A DNA stretch of 64,000 bases from assembly GCA_020635275.1 (NCBI GenBank), contig JACKAA010000004.1, positions 186,001 through 250,000 of the forward strand. Direction: 5' to 3'. The DNA is from Ignavibacteriales bacterium. Lineage in GTDB: Bacteria > Bacteroidota > Ignavibacteria > Ignavibacteriales > Melioribacteraceae. The notes beneath the pieces are model-generated. The model worked only from the letters and a program-made list of their open reading frames with translations. It was not told the DNA's origin and searched no databases. Positions 19,498 to 29,142 of the stretch are shown here, in pieces. The stretch's first letter is position 1, and every line of letters starts with the position of its first letter. A program made the position numbers and the translations under genes.

Positions 19498-20727
19498 ATG
19501 TTTAAGAAAATCGTAATATTTTTAGCGGCACTTGGACCCGGAATTTTTCTTGTTGGTTATAATATTGGAACCGGAAGTGTTACTTCAATGGCTTCTGCCG
19601 GAGCTAGTTATGGAATGAATTTAACTTGGGCGGTTCTTCTTTCATGCATATTTACTTACATACTAATTGTAACTTTTGGGCAATATACATTAGTAACCGG
19701 AAATACTGCAATTCAAAGTTTTAAAATTAATTTTGGGAAATTTCCCGCTCAAATAGTTTTATGGTCTTTAATAATTTCAGAAATGGTTTCCAGTATTGGA
19801 GTAATGGCAATTGTTTCTGAAGTAATTCATGAGTATTCGAAATCTTTTACAAATTCCGGTGAGGGAATCAGTACAATTTTAATCACAATTGTACTTGCAG
19901 TTATATTAATTGGTCTTCTTTTTAACGGTAAATATTCACTTATTGAAAAAGTTTTAATAGTTTTTGTCACAATCATGGGTCTTAGCTTTTTACTTACTTC
20001 TTTTATTGTAATTGAAAATCCATCTGATGTTTTAATTGGAATGATTCCAAATATTCCAAATGAGGCAAACGCCGGTTTAATAGTTGCCGGTATGATTGGA
20101 ACAACAATGGGTGGTGTCCTTTATGTTATAAGATCTGCAACAATAAAAGAAAAAAATTGGACAATAGCTGATTTGAAAAATGAGAAAAAAGATGCTTTTG
20201 TTTCTGCTCTACTAATGTTTTTATTAAGTGCTGCAATTATGTCAGCAGCCGCTGGCACACTTTATCCCAAAGGATTAAAAATTGATAATGCAATTGATAT
20301 GGTAAAACTGCTTGAACCTTTAGCGGGAAAATTTGCAATTTCTCTATTTGTTGCTGGTTTAGTTTCGGCTGGAATTTCTTCATTATTTCCGCATTACATG
20401 CTTGTTCCTATGTTACTATCTGATTATCAAAATACAAAGTTAGATTTATCTACTTTTAGAAATAGGGGAATTGTGATTTTCTATGCTTTGCTTGGATTGG
20501 TAGTTCCAATATTTGGAGGCAGACCTGTACTGGTAATGATTATTTCTCAAGCATTAGCTCTAATTGCAACGCCATTAATTTTAACACTTATGTGGATGCA
20601 AATCAATAATAAAAAATTATTAAAGGAACATTCAGCAAGCATGTTAAAGAATATTGTTATGGGCCTAATTACTTTATTTACAATTTATATTGCTGTAATT
20701 GGCTTGATTGGCATAATTGAATTATAG
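19498..20727 (+). CDS. Nramp-family-like transporter lacking the DPGN metal motif
   Basis: This is a 409-residue membrane protein with about 11 hydrophobic segments and the overall Nramp pattern. Canonical Nramp metal transporters carry DPGN in helix 1 and MPHN in helix 6. Here helix 1 reads GPGIFLVGYNIGTGSVTSM and helix 6 reads GTTMGGVLYVIRSATIKEK, so the metal-binding Asp, Asn and His are missing and only Met of helix 6 seems kept. A divalent metal substrate is therefore doubtful. Relatives of this type are, to my knowledge, often found next to carbohydrate genes in Bacteroidota, where they may move a sugar acid or another organic solute. It lies 90 bp after the SSS gene and 11 bp before the GH105 gene. 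Confidence 0.7.
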   Translation: MFKKIVIFLAALGPGIFLVGYNIGTGSVTSMASAGASYGMNLTWAVLLSCIFTYILIVTFGQYTLVTGNTAIQSFKINFGKFPAQIVLWSLIISEMVSSIGVMAIVSEVIHEYSKSFTNSGEGISTILITIVLAVILIGLLFNGKYSLIEKVLIVFVTIMGLSFLLTSFIVIENPSDVLIGMIPNIPNEANAGLIVAGMIGTTMGGVLYVIRSATIKEKNWTIADLKNEKKDAFVSALLMFLLSAAIMSAAAGTLYPKGLKIDNAIDMVKLLEPLAGKFAISLFVAGLVSAGISSLFPHYMLVPMLLSDYQNTKLDLSTFRNRGIVIFYALLGLVVPIFGGRPVLVMIISQALALIATPLILTLMWMQINNKKLLKEHSASMLKNIVMGLITLFTIYIAVIGLIGIIEL

Positions 20728-20738
20728 TTAATGATAAA

Positions 20739-22508
20739 ATGAATAAACTAAAAAAATATTTCTACATTAATATGTTTTATGCAATTTCTGTGATAGGTAT
20801 TATATTATTTACCTTTAGCTATAATAGTGTTGGGACAGATAGATCGGCCTCACAAATTGCACGATCTATTGCTGATAGGATAATTAGCGAAAGTACTTTT
20901 GAAACAAAAAGTGTTACATTACAAAATGAATTAGGCATTCAAGTTTTAGACTATAATGAATTTGATAATCAAGAAAATTCTGAATTTTACTCAATTACAA
21001 ATATTTACTCTTCTCAAGATACAGCATTAAAATTCGGTATTAATTATTCAGGTGTTGCTGAAATATATTTTAATAAAAAGAAAGTATTTTATGGTGAAAA
21101 AGCTAATGATTCTTTCTTAAAAGAAATTGCATATGGAATTTTTGATTTTACTGATACTTTTACTGTTGATCTAAGATTTGGTCAAAATGAAATATTGTGT
21201 AAAATAATTTCAGACAATCAAAGTCCTAAAATATTTTTACGTGAAATACCTCAATTTGCTGAAGATGAACTAACTGCAGAATTTAAGCTAAATATTTTAG
21301 GTTATAAAAACCTTCCTAATCAATGGGTGAATATTGGTCCAATAACAAAATCAAATAGTATATTTAATGAGATATTAAGTAACAAGCTGCAGAATAGTTA
21401 TAAGAATGGAAATGAAACTTTAACTTGGAAATTGTTTAAGGAAAAATTTGTTGAAGAACTTGTCATTTCAGAAACCAATACATATCAAAGAGAATCATAC
21501 TTAGAATGGCATTACGCTAATGGGACAGTATTATTTGGATTACAAGCTCTTGCCGATGTATTAAATGAATCAAAGTATTCAGATTTTGTAAACAAAGCTA
21601 TTAACTATACTTTAGAAAACTTCAAATTGTTTAAAGATCAATATTTCTCAAAATATGCTTTTAGAGGCAGTAATCATCGTTTGTTTAGAAGAACAATGCT
21701 AGATGATACCGGAGCACCTGCACTGCCGTATTTAGAAAATTATCTTGAAACAAATAATGCAAAATTAAAATTTCTTATTGATGAAATGAGTGAGTATGTA
21801 ACGCAAAAACAGATGAGATTAAACGATGGTACTTTTTGCAGACCCGAACCAACAGAAATGACAATTTGGGCAGATGACCTATTTATGAGTGTCCCGTTTT
21901 TATTAAGAATGGCAAAATTAACAAATGATTATCAATACTATGATGATGTGTCCACTCAAGTAATAAATTTTTACAAGTATTTATTTGATGAAGAAATGAA
22001 TTTGTGTAAACATGCATGGTTCAGTTCAACAAATGAGAAATCATTAGTTTTTTGGGGGAGAGCAAATGGATGGATGTTATGGGCAGTTTCAGAAACACTA
22101 TTGAATCTCCCTCATAATCATAAAGATTATAATAGAATTTTAGAATTATATCAAAATCATATTAATGGAATTAAGAAATATCAAAATGCAAATGGGATGT
22201 GGCATCAAGTATTAAATAAAAAAGAATCATTTGAGGAAACATCATGCACAGCAATGTATATTATTGCAATAAGTCGAGGTATTGAAAACAAGTGGTTAAA
22301 TAATGAATATAAAGCAGTTCTTGAAATTGCTTGGATGGCCTTAAAGAATAATATTAGTGATAATGGTATTGTAAAAGATATATGTCGCGGAACATCTGTC
22401 GGATTTGATTACGATTTTTATTTCAATAGAAAAAGATTTGATAATGATCCAAGGGGATTGGGAGCTGTTTTAACAGCATGTTCAGAAATGATAAAATACG
22501 GGTATTAA
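20739..22508 (+). CDS. GH105 unsaturated rhamnogalacturonyl/glucuronyl hydrolase with N-terminal extension
   Basis: This 589-residue protein begins with a membrane anchor or signal segment (residues about 7-28). Residues about 50-200 form an extension with a beta-rich look. Residues about 235-585 are the GH105 (alpha/alpha)6 barrel. Signature stretches are WADDLFMSVPFLLRM (catalytic Asp in the Asp379-Asp380 pair), WGRANGWMLWAVSETL and GMWHQVL followed by FEETSCTAMY. GH105 and GH88 enzymes hydrate the double bond of unsaturated uronates left by lyases and so free the next sugar. Its presence implies that lyases (the PL22-like and the two toroid proteins) act upstream in the pathway. Most GH105 proteins are about 370 residues, so the N-terminal extension is unusual. 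Confidence 0.88.
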   Translation: MNKLKKYFYINMFYAISVIGIILFTFSYNSVGTDRSASQIARSIADRIISESTFETKSVTLQNELGIQVLDYNEFDNQENSEFYSITNIYSSQDTALKFGINYSGVAEIYFNKKKVFYGEKANDSFLKEIAYGIFDFTDTFTVDLRFGQNEILCKIISDNQSPKIFLREIPQFAEDELTAEFKLNILGYKNLPNQWVNIGPITKSNSIFNEILSNKLQNSYKNGNETLTWKLFKEKFVEELVISETNTYQRESYLEWHYANGTVLFGLQALADVLNESKYSDFVNKAINYTLENFKLFKDQYFSKYAFRGSNHRLFRRTMLDDTGAPALPYLENYLETNNAKLKFLIDEMSEYVTQKQMRLNDGTFCRPEPTEMTIWADDLFMSVPFLLRMAKLTNDYQYYDDVSTQVINFYKYLFDEEMNLCKHAWFSSTNEKSLVFWGRANGWMLWAVSETLLNLPHNHKDYNRILELYQNHINGIKKYQNANGMWHQVLNKKESFEETSCTAMYIIAISRGIENKWLNNEYKAVLEIAWMALKNNISDNGIVKDICRGTSVGFDYDFYFNRKRFDNDPRGLGAVLTACSEMIKYGY

Positions 22509-22596
22509 AAATTTAATTACTTTCCTTTCAATTCTGGGGGTTGTGAAAATAATAAGAAAAAACTTAGACTTGACAAAAAGGTATTATTTAACTAAT

Positions 22597-22620
22597 TTAC
22601 AACTTGGTATACCTATAATA
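22597..22620. promoter_or_regulatory. Candidate operator 3, before the TonB-dependent receptor
   Basis: AACTTGGTATACC at 22601-22613 is identical over 13 bases to the site upstream of the GntR/LacI regulator, and TATAAT-like bases (CTATAATA) follow at once. The receptor's ATG is 24 bases further on. A repressor here would block the outer-membrane import genes until the polymer is sensed. Confidence 0.6.
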
Positions 22621-22643
22621 CCAAAAAAGCTAGGAATACTATA

Positions 22644-25589
22644 ATGCAATTAATTAAGTGGTCAGTTATGAAAATAAATTTCGCAGTTATTCGTTTACTT
22701 TTATTATTTCTGGTATTTTCAACCAATATTTACTCCGCTGGTAAATTAAAGGGTGTAATAACAGATTCATTGTCAAATGGTCCTTTAGGTGGAGCAAATG
22801 TATATGTTCTTGGTACTGCTTTTGGGGATGTAGCTGATTATGAAAATGCAACTTATGAAATTGTTGGCATACCGGCTGGGACATACCAAGTCAGATGTTC
22901 ATACGTTGGCTATAAAACAAAAACCATATCCTTAAAAATAGAAGATAATAAAACTCTAAATTATGATTTTTCTCTCGTTTTAGATGTATTAGAAGGTAAT
23001 ACTGTAGTTGTAACTGCACAAGCATTGGGTCAGGCTGCTGCAATAAATCAGCAATTAAGCTCAAACACTATTACTAATGTAGTTTCACTTGATAAAATTC
23101 TTGAAATACCGGATGCTAATGCTGCTGAATCAGTTGGCAGATTACCGGGAATCTCAATTCTTAGAGAAGGTGGTGAGGGAAATAAAGTTACTATACGTGG
23201 ATTAGCACCAACTTATAATTCAGTTACAATTGGTGGAGATAAAATTCCTTCAACTGATTTTAATGATAGAAGTGTTGACATGAGCATGATTTCTTCAGAA
23301 ATATTAGCTGGAATTGAAGTAACAAAAGCATTAACACCAGATCAAGAGGCTGATGCATTAGGCGGTACAATTGAGTTTAAACTTGCTGAAGCACCCGAAG
23401 GAGGTTTTAAATACAATTTAAGATTTCAAAATGGTTATAACAACCAAAGAGATGAATATGGTCAATATAAAGGAAGTCTGACATTAAGTAATAGATTCTT
23501 TGATGATAAATTTGGAATTATTGTTACTGGAAATGCAGAAAGTGTTCAACGTGGTTCAGATCAATATAGAGTTTCTTATTCAATGTTAAGAGAAAAAAGA
23601 GATGATGAAGATTTTGCACCGCTTTCAGCAACAAGTGTTCGATACAGATTCATTGAAGATGTCCGTAAAAGATTGGGATTTACTGTCTTAATGGATTATA
23701 AATTACCGAATGGCAAAATTCTTCTTAACAATTTTATTAGCAGACTTGATAGAAGTAAACAAACTCAAGAAAGGAGATTCGCATTATCAGGTAATTATCA
23801 ATATCACAATTGGTTTGATGAAGATACTCAAATCGATATTATGACTAATTCAATAAGTGGGGAGCACGAATTTTCTTTGTTAGATGTAGATTGGAGATTA
23901 TCAAGATCCCAGTCTTATTCAAGATTACCTTACAGCAATTCGGTTGAAATTAGAGAACAAAGTGCATTTGATTATTCTTTAATGTCTGAAGTAAAAACTC
24001 CAAATGATATTGTAAATGCAGCAAGAAATGACCTTGATGAAACTTACCTGTATGAACTTTGGTTTGATAATGAAAAATCTTTAGAAAGAGATTTAGCAGC
24101 ACAATTAAATCTAAAAATGCCTTATAGTTTTTCTAATTCAATTGTTGGCAAAATAAAGGCCGGAGCAAAAATTAAGGACAAAAGAAAAGAAAGGGATAGA
24201 GGATCATTAAGTACAAGATTGGATGAACGAGCATATGGATCAAGAATTGCAGAACATCTTTCTAGACATCATACTGAATATGGAAATGAAGGTTTTGAAT
24301 ATAAATTTACTTCACAAGGTTATGCGCAAATCATAAATTATACTGATCCTAATTTTAATGCTGATGGATTTTTAAATGGTGCTCGTGAATTTGGAATTGG
24401 TGTTGATGGTGAAGAACTTAATCATGCTTTATCAGCATATATTCTAGATTCGTTAACTCATTCTTCAGCAGTTAGAGACATAGATGATTATGAATTGAAC
24501 GAGCAAATAAGTTCTGGTTATATTATGACAGAATTAAACTTCGGTCAATTTTTAATGTTTCTTCCCGGAGTAAGATTTGAAAATACTTTTGTAGATATGA
24601 CGAGCCGTAAAGGTAATGTTCCAGATGACTATTCTGATATTCCATTAGATAGCCCTCCTCAAATTACAGATACAAGCGGAAGTCTATCATTTTCAAATTG
24701 GTTTCCAATGGTTCATTTAAGAATCAAGCCAACTGACTGGTTTGATATAAGACTTGCTTATACTGAATCAATTTCCAGACCGAGATTAGACTATCTTTTA
24801 CCAAAATTAAGATTAGACGGAAGTTCAAGAAGAATAACTTTAGGAAACCCAAAACTTAAACCGCAAATTTCAAACAATATTGACATTTATCTATCTTTTT
24901 ATTCAAATAATATTGGGCTTTTAACTGGTGGAGTATTTTTCAAGAAAATTGAAAACCTAATTTATAATAGAGAAGGAAGATTATTACTTGATCCGGTTGC
25001 GGATGGTTATGAAGAAAATTGGAAAGGATATTATTTAGATAAACCTGAAAATAGTCCTTACACAACTGATATAAATGGATTTGAAATTGAGTGGCAGACA
25101 AACTTTAAATGGTTACCAAGTCCATTTGATGGTTTTGTTTTAAATATTAACTATACACATGTCTGGTCAGATACCAAATATCCAAGAACCGTCGTAGAAA
25201 AAACAGTATTGCCTGTGTTCCCTTATGTTACAACTACGGTAAATGATACTAACCGAACTGGTAAAATGATAAATCAAGCTAATGATATTGCAAATATTTC
25301 TGTTGGTTATGATTATGCAAGTTTTTCTGGAAGAATATCAATGCTGTTTCAAGGAAAAACATTAGCTGAAGTAGGAGACAGACCAGAACTTGACAGCTTT
25401 ACAGATGATTATATTAGATGGGACTTACTACTTAAATATAATTTTACTAATAATATAGGATTGTATTTCAATCTTAATAATTTCTCAAATTCACCTGATA
25501 GAAATTATACGTTATCACAGATTTATCAAACTGCAGAGGAATATTACGATTGGACAGCTGATTTAGGATTTAATATTCGTTTAAAATAA
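22644..25589 (+). CDS. TonB-dependent receptor (outer-membrane importer)
   Basis: This is a 981-residue outer-membrane transporter. Its signal peptide ends near YSAG, followed by a carboxypeptidase-regulatory-like domain (about residues 32-112, KLKGVITDSLSNGPLGGANV). Then comes the plug (about 125-250, with ESVGRLPGISILREGG, VTIRGL and EADALGGTIEFKL) and the beta-barrel to the end, which finishes FNIRLK. The plug phrases are those of the Caulobacter/Xanthomonas-type receptors that take up oligosaccharides, rather than SusC. No SusD gene follows. Two starts are possible: ATG 22644 and ATG 22668. The second places the Lys-rich start of the signal peptide first (MKINF) and may be correct. It probably imports oligosaccharides of the target polymer. 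Confidence 0.9.
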   Translation: MQLIKWSVMKINFAVIRLLLLFLVFSTNIYSAGKLKGVITDSLSNGPLGGANVYVLGTAFGDVADYENATYEIVGIPAGTYQVRCSYVGYKTKTISLKIEDNKTLNYDFSLVLDVLEGNTVVVTAQALGQAAAINQQLSSNTITNVVSLDKILEIPDANAAESVGRLPGISILREGGEGNKVTIRGLAPTYNSVTIGGDKIPSTDFNDRSVDMSMISSEILAGIEVTKALTPDQEADALGGTIEFKLAEAPEGGFKYNLRFQNGYNNQRDEYGQYKGSLTLSNRFFDDKFGIIVTGNAESVQRGSDQYRVSYSMLREKRDDEDFAPLSATSVRYRFIEDVRKRLGFTVLMDYKLPNGKILLNNFISRLDRSKQTQERRFALSGNYQYHNWFDEDTQIDIMTNSISGEHEFSLLDVDWRLSRSQSYSRLPYSNSVEIREQSAFDYSLMSEVKTPNDIVNAARNDLDETYLYELWFDNEKSLERDLAAQLNLKMPYSFSNSIVGKIKAGAKIKDKRKERDRGSLSTRLDERAYGSRIAEHLSRHHTEYGNEGFEYKFTSQGYAQIINYTDPNFNADGFLNGAREFGIGVDGEELNHALSAYILDSLTHSSAVRDIDDYELNEQISSGYIMTELNFGQFLMFLPGVRFENTFVDMTSRKGNVPDDYSDIPLDSPPQITDTSGSLSFSNWFPMVHLRIKPTDWFDIRLAYTESISRPRLDYLLPKLRLDGSSRRITLGNPKLKPQISNNIDIYLSFYSNNIGLLTGGVFFKKIENLIYNREGRLLLDPVADGYEENWKGYYLDKPENSPYTTDINGFEIEWQTNFKWLPSPFDGFVLNINYTHVWSDTKYPRTVVEKTVLPVFPYVTTTVNDTNRTGKMINQANDIANISVGYDYASFSGRISMLFQGKTLAEVGDRPELDSFTDDYIRWDLLLKYNFTNNIGLYFNLNNFSNSPDRNYTLSQIYQTAEEYYDWTADLGFNIRLK

Positions 25590-25620
25590 ACATTAAGTTA
25601 ACAACCAAGGAGGCAATAAT

Positions 25621-27291
25621 ATGAAACAAATGTTGGCATTTTTAACTTTTTTATTACTATCTGTTTTTATTTTTCAAAATAATCTATATGCTCAGGAATA
25701 TGACTATTTGGATGTAGCACCTGGATACGAAACTCTAAATCTAGCTATTTCTGGAGATACTACTGCGACAGGTGATCCTGTTAGTGAAAATAGAGTTTAT
25801 AGATTAAAAAGAGGAGACGTTTATTTATTAAATGGTACGATTGAAAATGTTGGCAGTAGTACCCTAAGGATATTTGCGGAAGAAGGTGATGGCCCTCGTC
25901 CAATGATAATGGCTACTGCAGACGATGCAGGAACAAGCTACAGACCCTTTGCTCCAACCGCGGATGCTCACTTTATGAATATTTATATTTCTGGCCGCAA
26001 TAACCTTGGCATTTATACAGATGATTCAAAAGATATGCTGCGTTTGCAAGATGAAGGAATAACATTAACATTAGATGGTTGTTTTCTTGAGCATGAATGG
26101 AAGGATTTTGTCAGAATGAATGCCGATAGCCAAACAGTAATTATTAAAAATTCAATTTTAAGAAATGCTGGTGATCTTGCTGATGGCAGTGATAATCAAT
26201 TTATTGACACTCGTTCAAATAAGCAAGAATTGATAATGGCACAAAATTCAACATTTCATACTTCAACTGGTAGAGGTTTTAGAACTGGTGGTGGTTCATT
26301 CTTTAAAAACTTCGTTCTAGATCATTGTACTTTCTATCAAATTGGAAACGGTGATGGTGCTAGAGGTGCAGTTGATTTTGAAGAAACTCCTTTATTTTCT
26401 GTTGAACGTGCACAAAATGTATCTGTAACAAATTGCCTATTTATGGATGTTGTATTTCATGGTGATGAAATAAATACATATGAAGTTGATGATACATTGG
26501 ATTATCCAATTTTCGGATTCTTATCACTTGATGATCCTGAAATACCAGATGATACACGTAATATAGTTGTAAGAAATAATGCACATGGAACTACCCAAGC
26601 ATTATTAGATTATTATGCTTCTGTCGATACTGTAAAACCCCCGGTTTTATTGAATTCATATTCAATAAATACTTTCTTTAATAAGTATCCACAAACCTGG
26701 ATTCAAGAAAATAATTTTAACGAAAATGTAGTATTTACCGATGCTCCATCACCGGATCCAGTTGTAGCTTATGCTTCATATAGAAGAGCAAATGATTTTA
26801 CAGAAGAAAATGTACCTGAATTTTGGGCTGATAGAAATGGCATAGGTGAAGATCCTTCTACTTGGGGGCCTGCAGAAAATGAGTATGATTTTAGTTATAA
26901 TACTTCATCAGCAGCTTATACTGCTGGTGATGGAGGTTCTCCATTAGGTGATTTAAATTGGTGGCCAGAATGGATAACAGATGTTAATAATAACAGTAAT
27001 GTTATTCCGACAGAATTTTCATTGGAACAGAATTATCCAAATCCTTTTAACCCTTCCACAATTATTTCTTACAATTTGCCAAAAGCTAGTAAAGTAAGTT
27101 TAGAAGTATTCAATATATTAGGTCAAAAAGTTATAACTATAGTTGATAATTTAGTTCAAAATATTGGTACTCATAAGGTGGTTTGGAGAGGAAAAGATCA
27201 AAATGGAAATTCTCTTTCCAGCGGTACATATTTTTATAGACTTTCTGCTGATAATAATATTATAACTAAAAAAATGCTTTTACTTAAATAA
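25621..27291 (+). CDS. T9SS-exported right-handed beta-helix protein
   Basis: This 556-residue protein has a signal peptide (residues 1-24) and ends in a type A T9SS sorting domain (about residues 465-556: LEQNYPNPFNPSTIISYNLP, then NILGQKV, then SGTYFYRLSADN). The middle, about residues 40-430, has the repeating pattern of a parallel beta-helix (LTLDGCFLEHEW, VIIKNSILRNAG, FVLDHCTFYQIG, VSVTNCLFMDV), as in PL6-like or DUF4957/DUF5123-like proteins. It could be a surface lyase or a polysaccharide-binding protein; I see no secure catalytic motif. A strong Shine-Dalgarno (AAGGAGG) lies before the ATG, unlike most genes here. It follows the TonB receptor by 31 bp, so the pair may work as surface capture plus import. 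Confidence 0.8.
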   Translation: MKQMLAFLTFLLLSVFIFQNNLYAQEYDYLDVAPGYETLNLAISGDTTATGDPVSENRVYRLKRGDVYLLNGTIENVGSSTLRIFAEEGDGPRPMIMATADDAGTSYRPFAPTADAHFMNIYISGRNNLGIYTDDSKDMLRLQDEGITLTLDGCFLEHEWKDFVRMNADSQTVIIKNSILRNAGDLADGSDNQFIDTRSNKQELIMAQNSTFHTSTGRGFRTGGGSFFKNFVLDHCTFYQIGNGDGARGAVDFEETPLFSVERAQNVSVTNCLFMDVVFHGDEINTYEVDDTLDYPIFGFLSLDDPEIPDDTRNIVVRNNAHGTTQALLDYYASVDTVKPPVLLNSYSINTFFNKYPQTWIQENNFNENVVFTDAPSPDPVVAYASYRRANDFTEENVPEFWADRNGIGEDPSTWGPAENEYDFSYNTSSAAYTAGDGGSPLGDLNWWPEWITDVNNNSNVIPTEFSLEQNYPNPFNPSTIISYNLPKASKVSLEVFNILGQKVITIVDNLVQNIGTHKVVWRGKDQNGNSLSSGTYFYRLSADNNIITKKMLLLK

Positions 27292-27299
27292 TCTTGTTT

Positions 27300-27330
27300 A
27301 CGTAGCAGGTATTGCATCTGCTACGTTTTA
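27300..27330 (+). terminator. Rho-independent terminator after the T9SS beta-helix gene
   Basis: A perfect 9-bp stem ACGTAGCAG / CTGCTACGT (27300-27308 with 27318-27326) encloses a 9-base loop and is followed by TTTTAATT. It sits 8 bp after the stop codon and probably ends, or attenuates, the TonB transcript. Confidence 0.8.
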
Positions 27331-27354
27331 ATTAAATTCTTTCAAGAGGTTGTG

Positions 27355-28101
27355 ATGCATAAGTCCTTATTAAAATATTTGATATTACTTTCAATGTTTA
27401 TTACAGAAATACTTGCACAAAATTCCAATTTGAACGTACAAATATTTGGAATTGGCTCAATCCCTATAGGAGAATTTAATAAAAAAATTGGAAGTTCATT
27501 TGAAATTACAAGAAAGAGTGGATTTGATTATGGCACCAATATTGGGTTAGCAGATATTGGTTATGGAATAGGAACTGAACTAAATATTCCTGTTTTAATA
27601 AATGGACTAGCTTGGCAATTTAGTACAAAATTATTATTCAATCCTACTGATAATTCAAAGATTACAGAAGCCTTTAATAATGATGAAAGAATAATCGACG
27701 AACTTATTTTTGATACCGGTAATTGGTTAAATGTTCCAATAATGTCTGGATTTAGTTACGGTTTAAAACTTTTTACCGGTATAAATTTTTATGTGCAATT
27801 GCAGGCTGGCATCAATATTAGTCATCAACCAGAAAGAAAAGCGACTTACCAAAATGTTTTAGTTGAAGAAGTTAAATATAATGATCTAGTAGATTTTGCA
27901 ATTGAACCTGCAATAAGTTTTGACTACAATGAAATCTATACATTAAGTTTAAGATATATTAATTTGAACTCACCCAGATTTGAAGGAACCAGATATATAA
28001 ATGAAAAATTATTCCCTGAAATATCAACTAGGGATTATAAAATTGCAGCAGAAGAAAAATCAATTGAAATGTTATTAATAACTTTTGGAATTAAACTGTA
28101 G
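27355..28101 (+). CDS. Outer-membrane beta-barrel-like protein, unknown function
   Basis: This protein of about 248 residues has a signal peptide (residues 1-22, ending ILAQ). Alternating hydrophobic strands such as LNVQIFGIGSIPIGEF, NFYVQLQAGINISH and IYTLSLRYINLN follow, and the C-terminus ends in a strand (LLITFGIKL), all as in small outer-membrane barrels. I do not recognise a family. AAGAGG at 27344-27349 fits ATG 27355 better than the GTG at 27352. It lies between a terminator and a LacI-type gene that begins 8 bp after it, so the two may be co-transcribed. Confidence 0.6.
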   Translation: MHKSLLKYLILLSMFITEILAQNSNLNVQIFGIGSIPIGEFNKKIGSSFEITRKSGFDYGTNIGLADIGYGIGTELNIPVLINGLAWQFSTKLLFNPTDNSKITEAFNNDERIIDELIFDTGNWLNVPIMSGFSYGLKLFTGINFYVQLQAGINISHQPERKATYQNVLVEEVKYNDLVDFAIEPAISFDYNEIYTLSLRYINLNSPRFEGTRYINEKLFPEISTRDYKIAAEEKSIEMLLITFGIKL

Positions 28102-28109
28102 AAGATATT

Positions 28110-29111
28110 GTGACGAAAAATCTTACAATAAATGATTTAGCAAATAAACTAAACTTATCAATTGCAACGGTTTCAAAGGCATTAAGTAATAAAAATGGAA
28201 TTGCTGAAGCTACAAAATTGCATGTTTTAAATACTGCTAAAGAATTGGATTACAAACCAAATTATTGGGCAAAAAGTTTAGTAAATCACAAATCGAATAT
28301 CATCGGATTACTTGTTCCAAGTCTTAATGAAAGCTTTTATAGAAATTTAGTAGATTCATTTTTTGCCACTGCTGAATCCAAAGGTTTGAATATTTTATTA
28401 TTTATAACCGGAAATAATCAGAAAATTGAACATCAACAAATTTTACGTGTATTATCATATAATCCTCAAGGCATTATATTAACTTCTTCAACAAATGATT
28501 TTGAAAATCATAAAGTTTTATTAAAGAAAATACCAAAAGTTATTTTTATCGATCCGTATTCAAAAAAAGATAATTTTAGCTCAATTCAAATTAACCATGC
28601 AAATTCAGTTTATGATGCAATTGACAGTTCAATTAAACATGGCTATGAAAAATTTGCTTGTTTTTGCGAAGAAACTAATGAGCTATCGGAGAATCAAAAA
28701 TTTTCTGGATTTATAAATGCGCTGATTGATAATAACAAGGAATTAAATCCGCTGTGGATTAATTACGGAAAATTTACTTTTGATGATTTGTTTAAAATTG
28801 TTAAAGATTTAAAAAAGAATAATCAATTACCAGAAATGATATTTGCGTCAAATGAAAAATATTCTCTTAAACTGCATTCTATTTTTAATAAACTAAAATT
28901 AAAAGTTCCAGAAAATGTTGATTTTATATGTTACGATGATGGTATTGAAAATTTGACATACGATTTTCCTTATTGTGTTATAAAGCAGCCTATCGCTGAA
29001 ATAACAGAACATGCAATAGATATAGTATTAGAAAATGTCTTAAGCAAATCTGAAATTGCTCTTAATATTAGTCTGATGAGCAATAAGATTTTCAGATTAA
29101 AACCTAATTAG
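28110..29111 (+). CDS. LacI-family transcriptional regulator
   Basis: This is a 333-residue regulator with the LacI helix-turn-helix at its N-terminus (TINDLANKLNLSIATVSKALSNKNGI), a hinge (NYWAKSLVNHKSNIIGLLVPS) and a periplasmic-binding-type sensor domain (about residues 60-330). The sensor half is weakly conserved and lacks the usual VGFDD phrase; CYDDGIENL takes its place. The start is GTG at 28110. It is the second sugar-responsive regulator of the locus, beside the GntR/LacI hybrid. It may control the genes that follow (phosphatases, toroid paralogue B, GH20, acetyltransferase). I did not find a convincing operator near it. Confidence 0.88.
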   Translation: MTKNLTINDLANKLNLSIATVSKALSNKNGIAEATKLHVLNTAKELDYKPNYWAKSLVNHKSNIIGLLVPSLNESFYRNLVDSFFATAESKGLNILLFITGNNQKIEHQQILRVLSYNPQGIILTSSTNDFENHKVLLKKIPKVIFIDPYSKKDNFSSIQINHANSVYDAIDSSIKHGYEKFACFCEETNELSENQKFSGFINALIDNNKELNPLWINYGKFTFDDLFKIVKDLKKNNQLPEMIFASNEKYSLKLHSIFNKLKLKVPENVDFICYDDGIENLTYDFPYCVIKQPIAEITEHAIDIVLENVLSKSEIALNISLMSNKIFRLKPN

Positions 29112-29142
29112 TTTTATCCCATAATTAGCAATAATTATTTTT

